Positions 62,201 to 64,000 of a stretch of 64,000 bases of DNA are shown one piece after another. The notes under the pieces were generated by a model, which was given only the letters and a program-made list of their open reading frames with translations, was not told where the DNA came from and did no database searches. The position numbers and the translations under genes were made by a program. Source of the DNA: Acanthosepion lycidas. Its lineage: Eukaryota; Mollusca; Cephalopoda; Sepiida; Sepiidae. The stretch spans positions 109,326,199 to 109,390,198 of the forward strand of contig OZ010587.1 in NCBI GenBank assembly GCA_963932145.1, written 5' to 3'. Position 1 is the first letter of the stretch. Every line of letters starts with the position of its first letter.

Positions 62201-62384
62201 GAGAAATATGGGCTGTAGTAAGGGCCAGAGCAAAATAATATGGCCATGTTTGGTCACTCATCAAACCAGACAGGGCCAAGCTTGTAATCATTGCCCCAGT
62301 AAAACCAGAAAGCCATAGCTTTGTATGATTTTCAAATTTTAAGGCTGTTGATTTTACTCCAATCAAGCGGTCATCCTCTTTATC
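54246..62384 (-). CDS. COQ2: COQ2, 4-hydroxybenzoate polyprenyltransferase (3' two coding exons only)
   Basis: Partial gene on the minus strand; earlier exons lie beyond the right edge of the window. COQ2 is a UbiA-family membrane prenyltransferase of the mitochondrial inner membrane that joins the polyprenyl tail to 4-hydroxybenzoate in coenzyme Q synthesis. The visible 103 residues start at DKEDD, the second Asp-rich motif of UbiA enzymes, which helps bind Mg2+ and the prenyl diphosphate, followed by LIGVKSTALKF, two hydrophobic segments (GFTGAMITSLALSGL and YYFALALTTAHISHQ) and the tail NPEDCGDKF...RLGSIMFLGIVLSNFL. Order and spacing match the C-terminal end of animal COQ2, where the corresponding text is ...DIHxPEDCWxKF. 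The gene converges with COG5. No minus-strand AATAAA is seen within about 250 bp after the stop. Confidence 0.9.
55568..55625. repeat. (TA)n microsatellite
   Basis: TG repeat turning into more than 50 bp of TA, directly before the GIY-YIG frame region. Confidence 0.9.
55690..56194 (+). CDS. GIY-YIG domain reading frame of a Penelope-like retroelement (5' truncated)
   Basis: Uninterrupted from at least 55763 (no ATG there; the frame continues upstream through NPTLKSDNNSKKLCDF) to the TAA at 56194. Shows a Cys cluster (CDFRNHEDCSLENKC), a GIY-YIG-like core (VVYQCTI ... MIYIGSTKYEFKARWRQHK) with the catalytic-type Arg, then LSKYFWHLKE, CPLCFHEKLHI and NNRHELTVFCRH. This layout is the C-terminal endonuclease part of endonuclease-bearing Penelope-like elements, which nicks target DNA. 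No reverse transcriptase precedes it, so it is a 5'-truncated insertion. The lack of stops in about 145 codons suggests a fairly young copy. It differs from the Penelope relic at 46590-47440. The cellular function, if any, is unknown. Confidence 0.75.
56745..56995. mobile_element. palindromic MITE, second copy
   Basis: AGTGGACATTGAAGTCAACA (about 56782) and its inverted match GTGTTTTCAATGCTCACTTT (about 56888), with CTGTTTCATACTAAACACAA and TTGCGTTTAGCATGAAACAG between. Followed by GCTCTATCCCTGATATTGAG and ATAGCATACCTTAAAACTAT as in 53928-54000. TA tracts on both sides (56747-56780, 56987-57031). Confidence 0.85.
56987..57097. repeat. two (TA)n microsatellites
   Basis: TA runs at 56987-57031 and 57059-57097 separated by GAAATGGACAAAGTCCAACA. 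Confidence 0.9.
57397..58292 (+). mobile_element. mariner relic with a SINE nested inside
   Basis: Left end GAGGTGGTATCAAAAAGTTT and, in reverse complement at about 58265-58292, CAAGGTGGTATAAAAATTTC. From 57590 the + strand encodes the mariner N-terminus: NEQRASVKFCVQLGKSATET, LRMLWQANSDKAMGRMQCFG and EDDKRSGRPVTSV. The rest of the transposase is gone, and a SINE occupies 57797-58240. Confidence 0.8.
57797..58240 (+). mobile_element. foldback-family SINE, full-length single copy
   Basis: Starts GAGGACACATGGCACAGTGG with a perfect A-box TGGCACAGTGG; B-box-like GAGTTAATACC. Body: AACATGGCACGTGGAATTAG, CTACCCCAGTGAGCGAAATA, GTGTACAACGGCCGAAACGT, AAAGATGAGGACAATAGTCC. The tail (from CGAAACGTTGTAATAAATAT through CTCATCTCAGAAATATAGAC) is present twice in tandem, about 108 bp apart. 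The best reference copy of the family in the window. Confidence 0.85.
58395..58725. mobile_element. head-to-head SINE pair (foldback)
   Basis: Left arm (minus) 58410-58565 and right arm (plus) 58600-58700. CACCTGAAGAAGACTCAAGC, ACAACAGCCGAAATGTTGTG and GACGAGGATAACAGTCCGAG in the right arm mirror ACTCGGACTGTTATCCTCAT, CACAACATTTTGGCCGTTGT and CCTTCTTCAGGTGATTGGAA in the left. The loop is short (about 40 bp). Confidence 0.85.
59230..59279. repeat. (TA)n microsatellite
   Basis: Fifty bases of TA, about 105 bp before the LINE fragment. Confidence 0.9.
59385..60215 (+). mobile_element. non-LTR retrotransposon, 3' part of ORF2
   Basis: Frame pieces: TFLTAISMADAKPMESNTLC, LLGLMFSTDYKWNNYTESTA, STARKVGSPCHSRRF, then YCYHIWSG-type, LEILDKIQSRICNIIDPDL, SLCLFYKYFHDYCSDEL, and FPYCPDNYNLNAM, in the order of the RT thumb and C-terminal tail of jockey/CR1-like LINEs. 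Stops and frameshifts are present. The 3' end GAGGCATTCCTACCTTGCTT-GAGTTGAAATGAT recurs at 30555 and 49070. Confidence 0.8.
61465..61940 (+). mobile_element. second tRNA-derived SINE family
   Basis: GGTGCATGGTTGAGTGGTTA (A-box TGGTTGAGTGG), then CATGAGACCCGGGTGCGAAT-ATCACC (B-box GGTGCGAATATC). It is followed by a body of about 400 bp with higher GC (GGAGGGGTCAATACCAACAT, GCATGAAGTCAGAAGTCATC, GATTGGCTAGCCACCC). A different head and body from the other SINEs here. Confidence 0.75.
62196..62384 (-). CDS. COQ2: COQ2 penultimate coding exon
   Basis: 63 codons, DKEDDRLIGVKSTALKFENH through ALALTTAHISHQ. On the minus strand the acceptor is TTCTTTTAG and the donor GTGAGT, phase 0 at both ends. Contains the second Asp-rich motif and two likely membrane spans. 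Confidence 0.93.
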
Positions 62385-63394
62385 CTAAAAGAAAAAAGCA
62401 AACAGGGTTATATAATCAATGAATCAAGATACACATATTTGAAGGTTTTAAAAAGGTTAAAAGTTTGGTGCTTTACAAAATAATATCTCAAGAAATTAAA
62501 CAGGCAGATCTGACGGCTAAGAATGCGTTGTAGTATACCTACAGACAATAATGGGTTATGTTCTCATTCACATAAATACAGTGGTAAATACTGTATGTTG
62601 GTCTGCCATTGGAGATTCATTGTGGAATTCATTTAACTCACTTCTAGCAGTTGACTACTTCTCTACATGCCACTGGCAAATCTTATATGTGTTGTTTGTG
62701 TCCTAAGTATTATTGTTCATTACCAACTTTTGTGTGATTATTCTAGCTTATAACAGAATGAAATAAGATAAAATTGGACTAGACCTAATGTCTATCATAA
62801 AATTCATTTTTGTCTTAAGAATAAAAACCAAGATTGGACTAGACCCAATCCCATTGAGGAGTTTGAAGTGCTATAATCTTTTAATTTCAATCAATATGTT
62901 AAATGTTGAATTCCTGTAATTATAAATTTTATAAATCTATTTTTGATGTAAGTATTGTTTCTTCTCTTGTAATCATTGTTTTTAAATTGTTATGAAAACA
63001 TCATTTTACCTGTTTCTCATGAAAATACTTTGGGCAGAAAGAAAATTTTGTTGCCATCACATTTTATGATAGAGAACAGCATAAGCAGCAAAAAGAAATC
63101 ATTCTATATTTTTTTTAAATTTTGATTTATATCACTGAAGATTTTACAATGGATGGCATGTTGGTAGAGAAGAAAAACTGTAAATTTAATAGCCTTTATC
63201 AGGACAGGCATGTTTACCTTTCAAATTCAGTACTCAACATATTGGCTTCTATTTGCACCTGAAGAGTCAATTTGATACAAACTCACTACTATTTCAGTCA
63301 CCAAATAAAACAAGAAAAAAATGTAGGCTGATAAAATGGTACTGGCAAGTCAAGAGAGAATAGGCCAAGAATATGGCAAATTTTCATTAACAAT
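62385..63394. other. COQ2 intron (upstream of the penultimate exon)
   Basis: AT-rich with no further COQ2 exon recognisable and no clear transposon. Confidence 0.5.
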
Positions 63395-64000
63395 AAAATA
63401 TGTTTGATTTTCACTATTTACATTATTCAAACTATTGTCCTCATCTTTGTCACCATATTTATTACAACATTTCAGCCATTGTACATTCCGGACTTCTTCA
63501 GGTGATTGGCATGTCGAACTGAACCCTTTATTTCGCTCACTGGGGTAGACTGTTCTAGTTCCATGTGCCATATCTAATGGATGTCAGTTATCTCCTGTTA
63601 ATTCCCCTCTCCAAGTTCTCCACTGCCTTAACCAGGTATTGAACTCACACACTTTGGGTCCTGTTACTGGATCTAACTAACGCCTTTATCCACTGTGCCA
63701 TGTGTTCTTGACACATGGCACAGTGGATAAAGGTTAGATCCAGTGACAGGACCCAAAGAGTGGATATCAGTGGATAAAGACGTTGGTTAGATCCAGTGAC
63801 AGGACCTAAAAAGTGTGAACTCAATACTTGGTTAAGGAGAACTTGGAGAGGGGAATTAACAAAGGATAACTGACATCCATTAGGCATGGCACGTGGAACT
63901 AGAACAGTCTACCCCAGTGAGCAAAATAAAGGCATTTGACATTCCAACCACCTGAAGAAGGCCAGAGTGTACAATGGCTGAAACGTTGCAATAAATATGG
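63395..64000. mobile_element. head-to-head SINE pair (foldback), near-complete arms, cut by window end
   Basis: Left arm (minus) about 63405-63710 and right arm (plus) about 63712-64000, meeting at the tRNA-like heads: reverse-complement head CATGGCACAGTGGATAAAGG on one side and ACACATGGCACAGTGGATAA on the other. The head segment is repeated once more at 63765-63810. Both arms carry GATAACTGACATCCATTAG-type, CTACCCCAGTGAGC and CTGAAGAAG blocks. It is the longest palindrome in the window, with arms near 290 bp. Confidence 0.9.

Noticed and set aside
1..64000. Prokaryotic defence or biosynthetic cluster
   Set aside because: Spliced genes, SINEs, LINEs and microsatellites show animal nuclear DNA; there are no operon-like gene runs.

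Overview
The window is animal nuclear DNA, strongly AT-rich, with short exons separated by long introns full of transposons and (TA)n tracts. Exon-level protein similarity, large introns, many tRNA-like and 5S-like SINEs, Penelope-like retroelement pieces and Tc1/mariner relics suggest a mollusc, most likely a cephalopod. That assignment is inference from repeat style and not proven by any single sequence. There is no bacterial-type operon, CRISPR array or rRNA operon.

Two host genes can be supported, arranged tail to tail. The first (+ strand, 1269-47992) is the complete gene for COG5, subunit 5 of the conserved oligomeric Golgi complex. It can be assembled from 22 coding exons with GT-AG borders and compatible phases, giving 814 residues. 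The second (- strand, partial) is COQ2, the mitochondrial 4-hydroxybenzoate polyprenyltransferase of coenzyme Q synthesis. Its last coding exon (54246-54368) and the one before it (62196-62384) are present; the rest lies beyond the right edge. The two genes act in different organelles (Golgi tethering and mitochondrial quinone synthesis), and nothing in the sequence links them functionally.

The rest is repeats. 1-1268: upstream region with a 121-bp MITE. Intron 1: a minus-strand LINE tail and SINE pieces. Intron 4: a decayed Tc1-like transposon with long IR/DR-type ends and a 5S-rRNA-headed SINE 3' of it. Intron 7: a LINE reverse-transcriptase relic split by a 79-bp MADE1-like MITE, (TA)n tracts and a half-deleted Tc1-like element. 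Intron 9: a TIR element of about 735 bp. Intron 10: a 5S-headed SINE and a foldback SINE pair. Intron 11: a composite 30-31 bp minisatellite. Intron 12: a foldback, a deleted mariner and another mariner tail. Intron 13: a foldback SINE pair, A-rich repeats with a period near 285 bp, and a second type of foldback. Introns 14-17: SINEs and a pyrimidine-rich minisatellite next to the exon 17 donor. Introns 19-21: further TIR-element, SINE and Penelope-like relics. The region between the genes (47993-54245) and the COQ2 intron (54369-62195) hold MITEs, palindromic elements, foldback SINEs, an uninterrupted GIY-YIG reading frame, a mariner with a SINE nested in it, and LINE pieces.

The most notable patterns are the repeated head-to-head (foldback) arrangement of one tRNA-headed SINE family, which would give long double-stranded RNA inside COG5 pre-mRNA; two hammerhead-core-like motifs in the tail of that SINE; and a chimeric 5S-rRNA/tRNA-like SINE family.
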